This document shows, piece after piece, positions 11,095 through 21,689 of a stretch of 60,000 nucleotides of DNA. Source of the DNA: Polytrichum commune (Eukaryota > Streptophyta > Polytrichopsida > Polytrichales > Polytrichaceae). The notes below the pieces were generated by a model, which was given only the letters and a program-made list of their open reading frames with translations, ran no database searches and was not told where the DNA came from. The translations under genes were made by a program, and so were the position numbers. Positions within the stretch are counted from its first letter, which is position 1, and each line of letters starts with the position of its first letter. Location: contig OX485803.1 in NCBI GenBank assembly GCA_950295325.1, positions 35,047,554 to 35,107,553 on the forward strand, given 5' to 3'.

Positions 11095-12099
11095 GTTACA
11101 CACAGGGGTGTTTTTTCACAAGGTCCCTAACATGTCTAGGGACATGTTCATAAAAAAAAAACATTTCTAGTGGACGGGTTCTTAGAAAATGAACTGGTTT
11201 TGGGACGTGTCAAATTCACTTTGGACGGGTTCTAAAAATAACATTTTAAAATTTTAAAAAAGGTACAAATATCAATTACGTTATGTCATATATGACATGT
11301 GAATATAAGCATAATGCAATCAAACCACTAATACCCAATCAAACTATCAATCTTGAAGTGCTTGATTCACCTGCATACATTAATTCATCAACCACAAAAT
11401 TTAGAACCTTTTTAACATAATGTCAAAGATTACAATTGAAGGTAAACTTAGTATTGAATAAGAATTAATATATATAAACATGTTAAAAAGTTTAAAAATA
11501 AAGAGCTACTTACCCTTCAAAGAAGTGGATGAATTCTCCTATCCTTCATGTTTCTCCAAACAAGCATCACTGCATTCCAATGAACCGGTTGAGTTTGAGA
11601 AAACACATGTTGAAGTTCAAGATTGCAGGAGGAGATTGTTCCAGCGGCACTCTCCAACTTCTTGAATTCGAGTTAGTTTCAAATGAACCAGTTGAGTTTG
11701 AGTGACTGAGTCTAGTTCAGTTTCTCTGAACTAGTTTGTGGACAAACATACAAAATGGGGCAGTGGCAGGCTGGCAAATTGGTAATTATAATAGAAAAAG
11801 AAGAAATGAACGAAGATAGTAAGATACTATTGTTTCCAAGTGGCAAGTGCACCAATCACATGCCGACATCTTTCGGGTTATCTTTATCGATTTGTTTTTT
11901 CCTTTAACCTTTTCATGGACGGGTTGGTTTAGAAATTACCGGTTTTGGGACGGGTTGTTTTTTCTTCAACCTTTTCATGGACGGGTTGGTTTTGAAATTA
12001 CCGGTTTTGGGACGGGTTGCAATTTTTTTTGCCTTTCAATTCGAGGTTTTGGGACGTGGACGGGCAAAAACTTTGTGAAAAAACAGCCCTGGTTACACA
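11095..12099. mobile_element. Non-autonomous hAT element with 8-bp target duplication
   Basis: A 989-bp body (11,103-12,091) has terminal inverted repeats CAGGGGTGTTTTTTCACAAGG on the left and CAGGGCTGTTTTTTCACAAAG on the right complement, 19 of 21 matching. It is flanked by identical 8-bp duplications GTTACACA at 11,095-11,102 and 12,092-12,099. CAGGG termini and 8-bp duplications are the hAT signature. GGACGGGTT motifs recur near both ends (about 11,174, 11,223, 11,925, 11,979), as expected of subterminal transposase-binding repeats. No transposase frame is present. Just outside the left end, GTTACACACAGGGGT is repeated in tandem, so the target duplication plus terminus has been copied there. 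Confidence 0.92.
11908..12031. repeat. 62-bp direct repeat, two copies, inside the hAT element
   Basis: 'ccttttcatggacggg' starts at 11,908 and again at 11,970, each followed by near-identical sequence through ACCGGTTTTGGGACGGGTTG. It amplifies the subterminal GGACGGG motifs at the right end of the hAT element. Confidence 0.85.
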
Positions 12100-13440
12100 C
12101 ACATAAAAAAGAGAGCACACAATATACAAGATGATGATGTACCGGGCTGCGCAAAAAAATATCGATTTCGGGCTTGGACATGAGTGTACTCCTGACCCGA
12201 CCTGCCCTAAAAAAGTGTTGGTTCCGTCCCCAGCTAAAATATATGATAGAATAAGGAAGGTGACGACCCCCAAGGCTAGCTTGGGGAAGATAACCGGCAG
12301 GCCTAATAATTTGGGAGCCGGTCATTCATTCATTCACAAAGATGAGGAGGACTGACACGGTGACAAGCTCCGTAAGGACGTCCTTACCTAGAGACTCTAT
12401 GTTAATAAGCTATTCTTTCAAGGAGCTCGATGACTTATTACCCTTTCTCGAGAGCCCCCACATTTCACCCAAACCGAAACAACCGACCGGCCCGAGATGC
12501 GGATGAATGAGTCCATCAACAAGTGGGTGACGTGTGGATGAATGGATGCGGCCTTTTCATCCACGAGGGCTTCCTTGTTAAGAGATGTCGGTTAAAGCAA
12601 TCGATCTAGGGGGACGGGACCATTGATGAAGCCCCCCCCCCCCCTTCCTAAGTTCAATTGTTTGTGCCTCCATCCCGTGCATAGGATGCTACCATGTGCT
12701 AGCATTAGAATAAGGCATGGATATATCAAGTCAAGTTTTTGTCACTTGGGGGAGTATATATGTACAAGTGGTGAGCAAGACGTGACACCAAAAAAATTGG
12801 GTCTATGTACACAACCCATTTTTTAGTAAGGTCTACTCATTTGAAGCTAAATACAACACAAGGAGCCTAAATTTGAGGACATGGAGCAAATGTAGATAAC
12901 CAAAAACGCTACATTGGGACGTGGGGTGTCTAAAATTCGTGCTCCAATGACGTAGATAGGTAAAAACGTGGGCCTCGTAAAGAAGCAAGGCCTGTAAATC
13001 AGTAGCCTCGTTGTCCACGGGTTATTGTGGCTTTATACACTACTCTCTCATATTGAACGTTGAGCATTATGGAATGGTCGACATCTCTGATTGTAGCCTC
13101 ACATTTGTGAGTGCAGTTTTTATTTATTTTAAAGATGGCATCCAATTCAAAACATTTAACAATTAGTGTTCATTGTCACGGTAGAGAATCACAACCCTCA
13201 CTTGTGGACGGAAAACCAACAAGTTTTGTTAGAGTGTTCCCACACCCCTCACCTACGTAGAGCATGAATCAAATGTGGCTTGACCCATGTTAAATGAATA
13301 AATTGTCAATCAATGTTGCTCGACTATTATATATTTAATAAATCGATAGTTGCATAATATAATTGAAACACCTTATTTCAATGATCACAAGATTTTGTTT
13401 TGGTTATATCATAATATTTTATCAACAAATTTTCATGCAC
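12100..13440. other. Unannotated sequence with a 16-bp palindrome and C13
   Basis: No gene recognised. GTAAGGACGTCCTTAC near 12,373-12,388 is a perfect palindrome. A C13 tract lies at 12,632-12,644. The 12,140-12,620 stretch is more GC-rich than its surroundings and has CATTCATTC simple repeats. Confidence 0.5.
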
Positions 13441-13446
13441 ATGTAG

Positions 13447-13735
13447 TCAGGGACGAAGCCAAGATTTTGACTTAAGGGGGGCTAACCTCACAATATGGAA
13501 ATATCTAGTGTATATTTTATTTTCAAATTTAAATAGGTGGTCAAATATGATTATTTGTTGAGAGATTTGGACTCATCGAGTTGTCACCCCCCCCAAATAA
13601 AAATTGATAATCTTGTTAATAATTAAAGCTTTGGCAACAAGGCAAAGCCATGGGGGCTTTTACTTCAATGTCAAGGGGGTTTGAGCCCACCTAGTGCCCC
13701 CCCCCCCCCCTCCCTTGGCTTTGCCCATGCCCGTA
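13447..13735. mobile_element. Possible hAT-like MITE remnant
   Basis: The left side begins CAGGGACGAAGCCAAG. The right side reads, in complement, CGGGCATGGGCAAAGCCAAG followed by a G-rich run. The shared GCCAAG plus CRGGG ends suggest degraded terminal inverted repeats. I found no convincing 8-bp duplication, so ends are approximate. A C14 tract lies at 13,697-13,710. Confidence 0.4.
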
Positions 13736-13739
13736 CTTA

Positions 13740-16700
13740 AGGTCACTTTACATAAGCTAAATAAATACTTCAACAAACCAAAAAAAATCTTGTGAAATAT
13801 CTAATCTGGATTTGTTTTGCTCACAAGTACATACATATGTCTCCTATTTCCACAAAATAAATGAAAATAGTATCATGTGCATCCCATCCACCTTCTTATT
13901 TTATTACTTGATCCAGATGGAACGATTGGGGGGTTAAGGCTTGTGCATATTCTCAAATCTAAATAACCACTTATTTCAGTCTCTTGAAATGATTCATAAA
14001 ATTTTGGTATTTATCATGCTTATGGGATGATTGGGAACCATGAACCATTTATGGTATTTTCATGACCACGGTACACTTCTTGGTCGTCTTCAATGTGGGC
14101 GGTGAAGTTACAAAATTCACTTTAGTATTACATCATCACAATTCACATGATATTGTATTAATGCACCTAGCACAACCTTTTAATGGGAAAATTTAGAAAC
14201 ATCAAGTGAATCTAGTTCCTTTATCTTGATTTTTTCCTCTAAATCTACACTACACGAGAATGATATAATCACATAAAGGATGCACTTAAGGCATTTGAAA
14301 GACAAAATCATAACAACAACAAATGAAAACTTGACATGTGAAGCGCATACCAAGAAATGTAACCATTCCTGATGTGCATAACATGTATTTACATAGATAC
14401 ATAAAAGCACTCAACTTTCAAGAGTGTCCTCATGTGAAAAACATGCAATGTTACTTGAAGGTCCCTATTACATATTTATGATTCAAGGGTTTGGTCTAGC
14501 ACATTCAAGTATCAATCCTTACGTTCTCCAAAACTAGAAATGGTCTTCAGGAGATTTATCATTACTTTGATACGAATAAACTTTAAGTTAAAGGAACAAA
14601 TTCAAACATGTCAAATAAATTCTCAGAATACCTACTAGAAGATGAATCGTAATTTATATCATGTGCAAAAGTTGAGATTGAATCACTTGAAGTGCCTAAA
14701 ATTCATATTATGCTTCTTTGAAGATGCATGAACTCCCTATCAACTAAGTGAGATGTCCCAGACAAACATCGCCTTCATGCCACACAACGGAAATTCAGAC
14801 ATATCTCCATAGTGTGATCGCACATTGATAGTCAAGAGAACTCAAAAGTTAACATTTAAGCTAAGAATGGCGCCAACAAGCCGACTACTCTAACAATAAG
14901 GTTTGCAGAGACATGGAGGAGTTGTAGATTCAATGGATATACAAATGTTTTGGAGACTTGCATGACATTCTTAACTCGCATGGAAACTCACCCATTTTCA
15001 TTTGAATGCAAATTTACATAGTTTATTACTTTGTCTTAGTGTAAGCTTATAGTTGCTAGTCACAAGGTTGGAGCGAACACTCATAGCCAAATGCATGGTA
15101 TGTATTTCAATATTATTGGTTCAACTTGATTTTTGATTCGGTCTAAAGATACAGTTTTGGTGAACATTGTAACAATTTTCCAGCGACATTCTTTCTTGAT
15201 TCCCTTCTGTAGGTGAGTTCCCATGTAGCTTAAGAATGTTATGTGGCATGTACATCTTGAAATCAAATTATGCTAATGTGAGAGGTAAAAGAATTGGGGA
15301 TGGTTTGTTCGCATGGACAAAATCTCATGAAAGCCTAACCTTTATGTTTGTTTCAAGGAGATGCCACCATGCCAATTCTACTTCCAAGGTAGGTTCATTA
15401 ATTTCCTCAATGCAGTGTCGGCAATGGGGAATCCCAACATTGTGTTGTATCTTCCGACCAAATGTATGTGAACCCTACGTTCTAGAAGAAAGGTGATAGA
15501 TTCTCTCAATACATAGATAGTCCGGCACCCCAACATCTCTTCATAAAAGCATCTTGACTAGGTCTCATAGGAGAATGTTTGGACCCATCTACACGTTTGC
15601 TTTCAATATTCATTTTGGGGAACCCTTGCCAATTTTATATAAGAAGAATGTTGAGCTCAAAAAGGTTGTTATTTTTAATTTTTTTTAATTTTTTGGGAAA
15701 TATCTAGTTTCCATGACTAGCTTACGAGATGCAAAAGTTTATGAAATCTCCAAGTTTGGTTGTGCAAAGGGGGGGGGGGGGTGGGTCGACATCTATATAC
15801 AACGGAAGATGTGTGGCGATGTTCATGCAGCCGTCACCCCATTGATCCCCACTGTCCTTGCTTAAAAACCAAATATGACAGGTCATGGGGGCTTATGAAC
15901 ATGGGCATAGCCATACATACATATGGGGCACGCACGGGCATGGGTGGTATTTGAACATTGGCATATGCATGGGTGTATGAGCTTAGGTACATCTGGGATA
16001 TCGATTCATATCCATGGGTGCAATGGGCTAGGATAACGTGGGTCCAAGCTAGTAGCCAATTGTTAAAAGAATTTGGCTACAAAATATACAAATGGGGTGG
16101 TTATTTGTTCTTTCGAATCTTACAATAATATATGTTAACATAGATTTTGGAGGAGAGGTAAGTGCAACAATTCAGTCCATTTGCAATATCTCACCCAAGG
16201 AGTTTACTTTATTAAAGGATACTTTACCATCCTCCACCGTTCAAATAAAAGGGCATGTATGTGGAATTGAGTGACTCAATATACTCTTGACATTCAACTT
16301 ATAGTATGCATACACATGCTTATTATTGAATCGTTGATTTGCATATAGATTTTTTTTTAAATTTAATACTGGAGATTTTGTATATAGAAGGTTCCAATAA
16401 ATTTAGGTGGGAGGGGGGCAATTTTGTGGTGCAAATTAGTCTCTCATATACGAAAGACCACTAGAAAACCCTCCCTCCCTCACATTTATTTAATCATTTT
16501 AAAAATGAAGTTCACTCAAAGCCAAACTATACCTCTTCAATAAATAAGTGAAGGGGGGGATTTTTGGGCTTGGATGTGCAACATCTATGTATTCTCATCT
16601 CAAAGCCCAAGGAAACGGTCTTTCATCTTTGTGAAAGATAGCATGTTTATGTGCTTTTAAGAATACCACTTGGTGTAAGATGGCATATTTTCTAAATGGT

Positions 16701-17095
16701 CTTTAACACAACTTAAATCCGAATAAATAAGTTTTTGACTTTGGATCTATGTGTTTCGCTATCCACAACTAACATGCCTCAAGTCTTAATAAGAGCAACC
16801 ATGAGCATTTATGGTCACACTCACCTGTGTAAAAGACTTCCTAAATGACCTTTGTGACATTCTTCTTCTTCTTCTTCTTTTGTCTGTCCTCTTGAGGCTC
16901 TTGGTGGTTGCAACTCTTGGCTTGTAGAATATGTGTTTGTAACTCTTGGTTTATGAAGTTGCTTGTGGCTACTAGATTATGTTTTGAAAAGATTTGGGCT
17001 TGCGTTCTTAGTAGTTGTAGCCCTTCATTAGCATTCTCGGAGCTTTTGTATTTAGTTTTTAATACCTTAGTGATCTCTCTTAATTTATTAACTTA
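13740..17095. other. Unannotated sequence with G13
   Basis: No gene or bounded element recognised over about 3.3 kb. A G13 tract lies at 15,769-15,781 and a CTT microsatellite at about 16,862-16,880. Open frames are at most about 86 codons and unrecognised. Confidence 0.5.
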
Positions 17096-17450
17096 GAACC
17101 ATTCTTAAATCTTTGATAGTCTCCTAGTTTTGAATCATTATAGGATCTGACTTGATCTTTCATTTCCTTCATCTCTCTCTCAAATTCTAAATCTCATACT
17201 TAGTTTCTACACTTGGAATCATTATTGAATTTCTCTTACTCTCCTAACTTTGAAACAATACTAAATTTCTTATAGTCTCATATCTTTTAAACATCATCGA
17301 ATCTCTCTTGATCTTTCATATCTCTCTTGAATCTCTTTTGAGTATTTCTCTCTATCTTAGTTTTTTCATTTTGATACATTATTAGATTTCCTTTAGTTTC
17401 CTTAGTTTTTGAATCAAAACCATATTTTTCTTCGTCTATCAATTTTCTCT
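17096..17450. repeat. Degenerate pyrimidine-rich tandem repeat
   Basis: A phrase like 'ttgaatcattattgaatttctcttagtctcc' recurs about six times at roughly 55-65-bp spacing with heavy divergence. The plus strand is strongly T/C-rich. It looks like an old minisatellite. Confidence 0.5.
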
Positions 17451-17789
17451 TTGACATATCTTACTTATATCTCTTTTAAACTTGAACCTCTCTAAGTCTA
17501 AACAACAAAATCAACAAAACACAAATTAACATAAAATAACACATCAAAAAAAATGGAACACATCATTAACAAGTAAAAACAACACAACGCAACATAAATT
17601 AAACCAAACTAAAACAAAATATGTATTGACTATTGGCAACTCCATCACGTGTGATTCAATTGTGCCATCAACAATATTCAGAGTAATGTTCTTAGCATTT
17701 GTTTTGGTTTTTTTTCATATAATATCCTAATCAGGGCTCATATTATTAATGTTGATTCTCTAACTTATTCTATTTTCCAACAATATGCA

Positions 17790-18190
17790 TATTTATAGTC
17801 ATAAGTTAGAGGTATTAATTGTACAAACACTCTTAGTTGATACCATACCCAAAGATTCTTCAACACCCTAACCTAGAACTGAGGTACTATTTACCAAAGG
17901 TTAAAGTATCGATTCTAACACATATCCTTGATTCCTTGGTTGATACCCGAATTTTAGGTCTTTAAAAACCTTAACCTAGAGTTTGAACTTAAATGCATCA
18001 TAGGGTAGGCGTTCATTATGCACACACTCTAGGTTGATATCCTAACCGTAGATCCTTTAACAACTTAACCTACATATTAGGCCAGTATCTACTATAAGCT
18101 AGGGTATGGATTGTATACACATTATTGGTTGATAATCTAACCAAAGATCCTTTAATACCTTCACCAAGAATTAAGAATAATATTCACCAT
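17790..18190. repeat. Tandem repeat of about 95 bp, four units
   Basis: Units are anchored by GTTGATA followed by a CCTAACC-like phrase at 17,837, 17,939, 18,033 and 18,128 (spacings 102, 94 and 95). Each unit also carries an 'agatcctttaacacctt' block and a 'ttagggtatcgatt' block. Divergence between units is high. The same motif occurs inverted at 19,151-19,163 and about 19,867, so the family also surrounds the element at 19.2-19.8 kb. Confidence 0.75.
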
Positions 18191-19221
18191 AAGTCAATAA
18201 AATAATACCAATTTCACTAATTAGCATGTGATTTTATTATAAAGTTGAATAAAACGTACCCAAATAAGAAAGAAGTCCAAACATCTAATGTGCACACTAA
18301 ATATGAAGAGCAAGGATAAACATGACATGTGCTAAAAGCCAATCTAAAAGTGGAAAAATCCTAAACCATGGAATGTGTTCAAATCATATTTGCAAAAAGC
18401 AATTGATAAACCTCAATAATATATGTACGTTTAAGTCAAACCAAAATACATTATATCAAATATGTTTAGTATGTTTGAATATCAACAATAACATAAGAAG
18501 ATTAGGAAAAACAAAAATCCTAAACACATGTTATATGTTTGATTTATGCATTACAAAAACACCTAAATCCAAACCATCTACATATGAAATTGATTAATGT
18601 CAATGGAATTCAAAATAACAACATTACCCTTAAAACCTTAAACCCTAGGCAAATCCTAAACCCCACAAGATTGTAAGTCATTCTAACATGCATATAGAAT
18701 GAAATTACACAAAATAACAAATGAAAGATGATTCCAATTTTGTTACTGGCAATTATGAGGTCGCTTTGTCTTTTAGTTAGTTTAAGTGTTTTTCTAATCT
18801 TAAAACTAGCATTATGAGAATCAAAGGGTTGAAAATTTAGGGTATTGTACATCATATATAAAAGAAATTTCTTTGAAATTATGTCCATGACTTATAAATG
18901 CAACCCTAAACCCGAAACCCTAAACCCTCCAACTTCAATTTTGGTTGTCCGTTATGATATGTGCAATGTGTGTGATGTACATAATTGTTGGTTGTAAAAA
19001 CAAAGTTGTTCCTATTATTCCAATAGAGGTAGGTAATATGTTCTGATAGGATCACAATCTTTTGTTTAGATACAATTCATAAACTAATATAAGATATACA
19101 TTTTTTATTGGTAAGAATGAAGCCTAAATAATATGAGAAAACAATGTTGTGTTAGGATATCAACACAAAATAATACCAGGTTAGAGTATAAGCATTCAAT
19201 TTGCACTAAAATAGAGAGCAT
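18191..19221. other. Unannotated sequence with telomere-like motifs
   Basis: No gene recognised. Two or three CCCTAAA-type motifs (plant telomere repeat) occur at about 18,902-18,930, too few to call an interstitial telomere. Confidence 0.5.
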
Positions 19222-19826
19222 TTGTGGGTGCAACCATGGTAAAGTGAACCAAAAAATGCTATGGTATACTAAAACCATGATTTTCTTGGTGAAAGGCTTG
19301 ATAATAGAAAAAACGTTGTTTAAATTGGAGTTCTTTTCATGATGACCTTTGTTGTTGTGTTGAATACTCAAATGTAGAAAATCAATATTTATCATCAAAA
19401 AATATGCTCAAAAGCAAATGGTGGATATTGGTTTTGGATGTAGATTTCATGACCTTAACTATTTTGAAATTAGATTTTTTTTTCATATTCCTTGAATTCA
19501 CTATCTACTTGAGGGCATCATCACTAAAATTTTGTGGAAAACCATCAAATTAATTTAGTTTTAATCTACTTTAAAAAAAATTAAAAGTCACTTGTTCAAT
19601 ATCTCCTACTGGCACACCACTTGCACCATCTTCTAAATTATGTAGACTTTCCTTGGAATTTTTTTCGCCATCATAATTTTCTTGGCTTTGTAGATCAATA
19701 TGTTTTTAGAATGTTTATGATTTTTTTCTTCACAAAATTCAAAGTTAGTGTATAGTTTTGAATCACTTTCATTGAACACTAGGCATGGATGAGGAGTTGT
19801 CCACTTTACCATGCTTGCACCCTTGT
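19222..19826. mobile_element. TTGT-flanked terminal-inverted-repeat element, copy 1
   Basis: The 597-bp body (19,226-19,822) has inverted termini: left GGGTGCAACCATGGTAAAGT, right complement GGGTGCAAGCATGGTAAAGT. TTGT precedes the left end (19,222-19,225) and follows the right end (19,823-19,826). A second copy in the same orientation lies at 53,900-54,516; most bases align along the whole length. No transposase frame. TTGT could be a 4-bp target duplication, a target preference, or part of the element, because both copies have it. Superfamily unknown. Flanking DNA on both sides carries inverted GTTGATA-CCTAAC motifs related to the 17.8-kb array. Confidence 0.8.
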
Positions 19827-19866
19827 GTTGTATATATTAGGTTAGAGTGTGGAGGGATGGATTTCT

Positions 19867-19914
19867 GGTTAGGGTATCGGCTAAAACTCATGGTCTTTGT
19901 TGATACCCTAACCA
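19867..19914. repeat. Perfect 13-bp inverted repeat TGGTTAGGGTATC
   Basis: TGGTTAGGGTATC (19,867-19,879) and its exact complement (19,902-19,914) enclose a 22-base loop. The motif matches the anchor of the 95-bp repeats at 17.8-18.2 kb, so this is probably two satellite fragments in opposite orientation. Confidence 0.8.
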
Positions 19915-19929
19915 AGCCATTTGAGCCCA

Positions 19930-20990
19930 CTTGTTTAGTGGAATGTGACTCCGCAATTCCATATAAAAGAACCACACATGACATTATTGAAATTTAATGT
20001 TTATTATTATAAGGAGGTGATTTTGATTTAGTATTTGGATAGCCACAATAAAGGTCATGACTTTGAAGAAGAAAGTATGTACATATTGATAGCAAAAACA
20101 TGAGGAAATCCAACAAACATGGCAGATTGTTGATAAAAATCATTAGATGTGAGTCAACAAACGATGTTCGTTGATTGCCAAATTTAACAAGAAGCTTAAT
20201 CATGCGCACTTGTTTTCATTTTGTTTTTTGAAATTAGTAGAGAGGGGACAAGGAGGATCTACCCGCCAACTTGTAACCCACCCTCTGAAACAAACTCCGT
20301 TCCACCCACCTGATAATACGTCTGGAATTTTTTACCATATGAGCTTATGTAGTTGAATCTTTGACGTTGCTAACATATTTTCTCTTCCCTACCGCCATCA
20401 AAATATGCTAGATTGTGATGCGAATATGCTAGGCATGAATGCCATTTTTGGCACCCAGAGGCAAGAGATTTTGCTTGCCTCGCATCAAAGACTCAATATG
20501 TAAACATTGAATAAACCACTTCAAGTCTTAGAATCCCTTCAAAGTGCAGCCCCAAACCCTTGATCAAACTATAAGCCAGACATTAGGGAGCCAAATATTT
20601 AATAGAGAAGAAAGAGTTTTTTTTCTTCCACCCCACCCTTAAAGAAGAAAATGAAAAGAAAATATATTGATAAGATTCTTAATGAGAATACCCCATGTAC
20701 AAGAGACTTGTTTTTGGAAAAAAGAAAAAAGAAAATCTTCATCCCTCTGTATTGCATCGGTGGAAAAATTGCGAGCTTGTGGGGGGATGGACTTTAATGC
20801 TCCAAAGAGTCCTCTCCGATGCTTATGTGGAAAAATTGCAAGTAGGGAGGGGGGGGGGGGGGGGAAGGTTTTGTCCAAAAAAGTCTCTTGAATCCAAGAC
20901 ATGTTTTCCCCCAAAACATTTCTTCCTCCCCTTCAGGCCTTTAGTGTAAAAAAAATTGCATGCAAGAAAGGAGGAAGATTGTTTATGCAA
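19930..20990. other. Unannotated sequence with G16
   Basis: No gene recognised. 'gtggaaaaattgcgagc' (about 20,760) and 'gtggaaaaattgcaagt' (about 20,827) form an imperfect direct repeat, followed by a G16 tract at 20,849-20,864. Confidence 0.5.
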
Positions 20991-21057
20991 ATGTGGGAAA
21001 TATCCAGGAATATTTAATAGAATATTTCCAATCCCACATAACATTGTTATGGATCTA
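20991..21057. mobile_element. Partial copy of the 10.8-kb foldback MITE
   Basis: It shares 'aatattt', 'aatcccacataacattgttatggatct' and adjoining sequence with the right half of the element at 10,833-10,977. The other arm is not seen upstream. Confidence 0.6.
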
Positions 21058-21129
21058 GTTTAGGGTTAAGCTTCATGGACCCCAACAAAACACTCTATTT
21101 GAACGTTGTTTGAGATGAATCAACCTTAT

Positions 21130-21683
21130 CACTGTGACCAACCTACTACATGATTTAGGAGGTGTGTTGGGACGCCCTTTGGACACTTTCCTTTGGGCTC
21201 TGTTGGCTCGTGACCATGAAATTGTGAGAGCCCAAAAGAAAGTGTCCAAAGGCCGTCCCAACACACCTCCACAATCACGTAGCGTGGTCACGGACCCTCG
21301 AGTGTAGTGTGAAGTCATATGTGACCAGGCCCTCAACCAAACGCTTTTTCAATGAATTTCTATTCACGCGGGTCCTCACACATGATAAAGTAGAATAAAC
21401 TAACGGTTGTGAGCGTTCGGAGTGCCGTGGTCTCCCAGTTTTGTGTTAGACCTACCTCCAAGAGGTGGTTTTTGAAAATAGTCCAAGTGACCATGAAACA
21501 TGATTCATTCGGTGCCGTGTAGGAATCCATGTAAACTTTACATCCATCTTGCATTCACGTACTCCGTTGGTCCCTCAAGCGTAGTGTGAAGCGAACTTGG
21601 ACCGGCTCCGTCCTTTCCACCAATGAGAGTGCTTGGAGTGTAATGGTCACGGGCTCTCAGTCCTGTGTGTGAAGTGGCCCTAA
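21130..21683 (-). mobile_element. GGGCCACTTCACAC element, rearranged copy
   Basis: Read on the minus strand from 21,680, it begins GGGCCACTTCACACA preceded by TTA, and matches the element at 50,031-50,530 for about 450 bp. The far end differs. Instead of the second terminal repeat, the sequence folds back on itself: arms of about 70 bp near 21,136-21,205 and 21,226-21,297 contain GTGTCCAAAG and CAACACACCTCC in both orientations. It therefore looks like an aberrant derivative. A 64-codon open frame (21,554-21,360, minus) corresponds to a 61-codon frame in the other copy. Confidence 0.75.
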
Positions 21684-21689
21684 GTGTTG

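Noticed and set aside
18902-18930. Interstitial telomere
   Set aside because: Only two or three imperfect CCCTAAA motifs, insufficient for a telomere-derived array.
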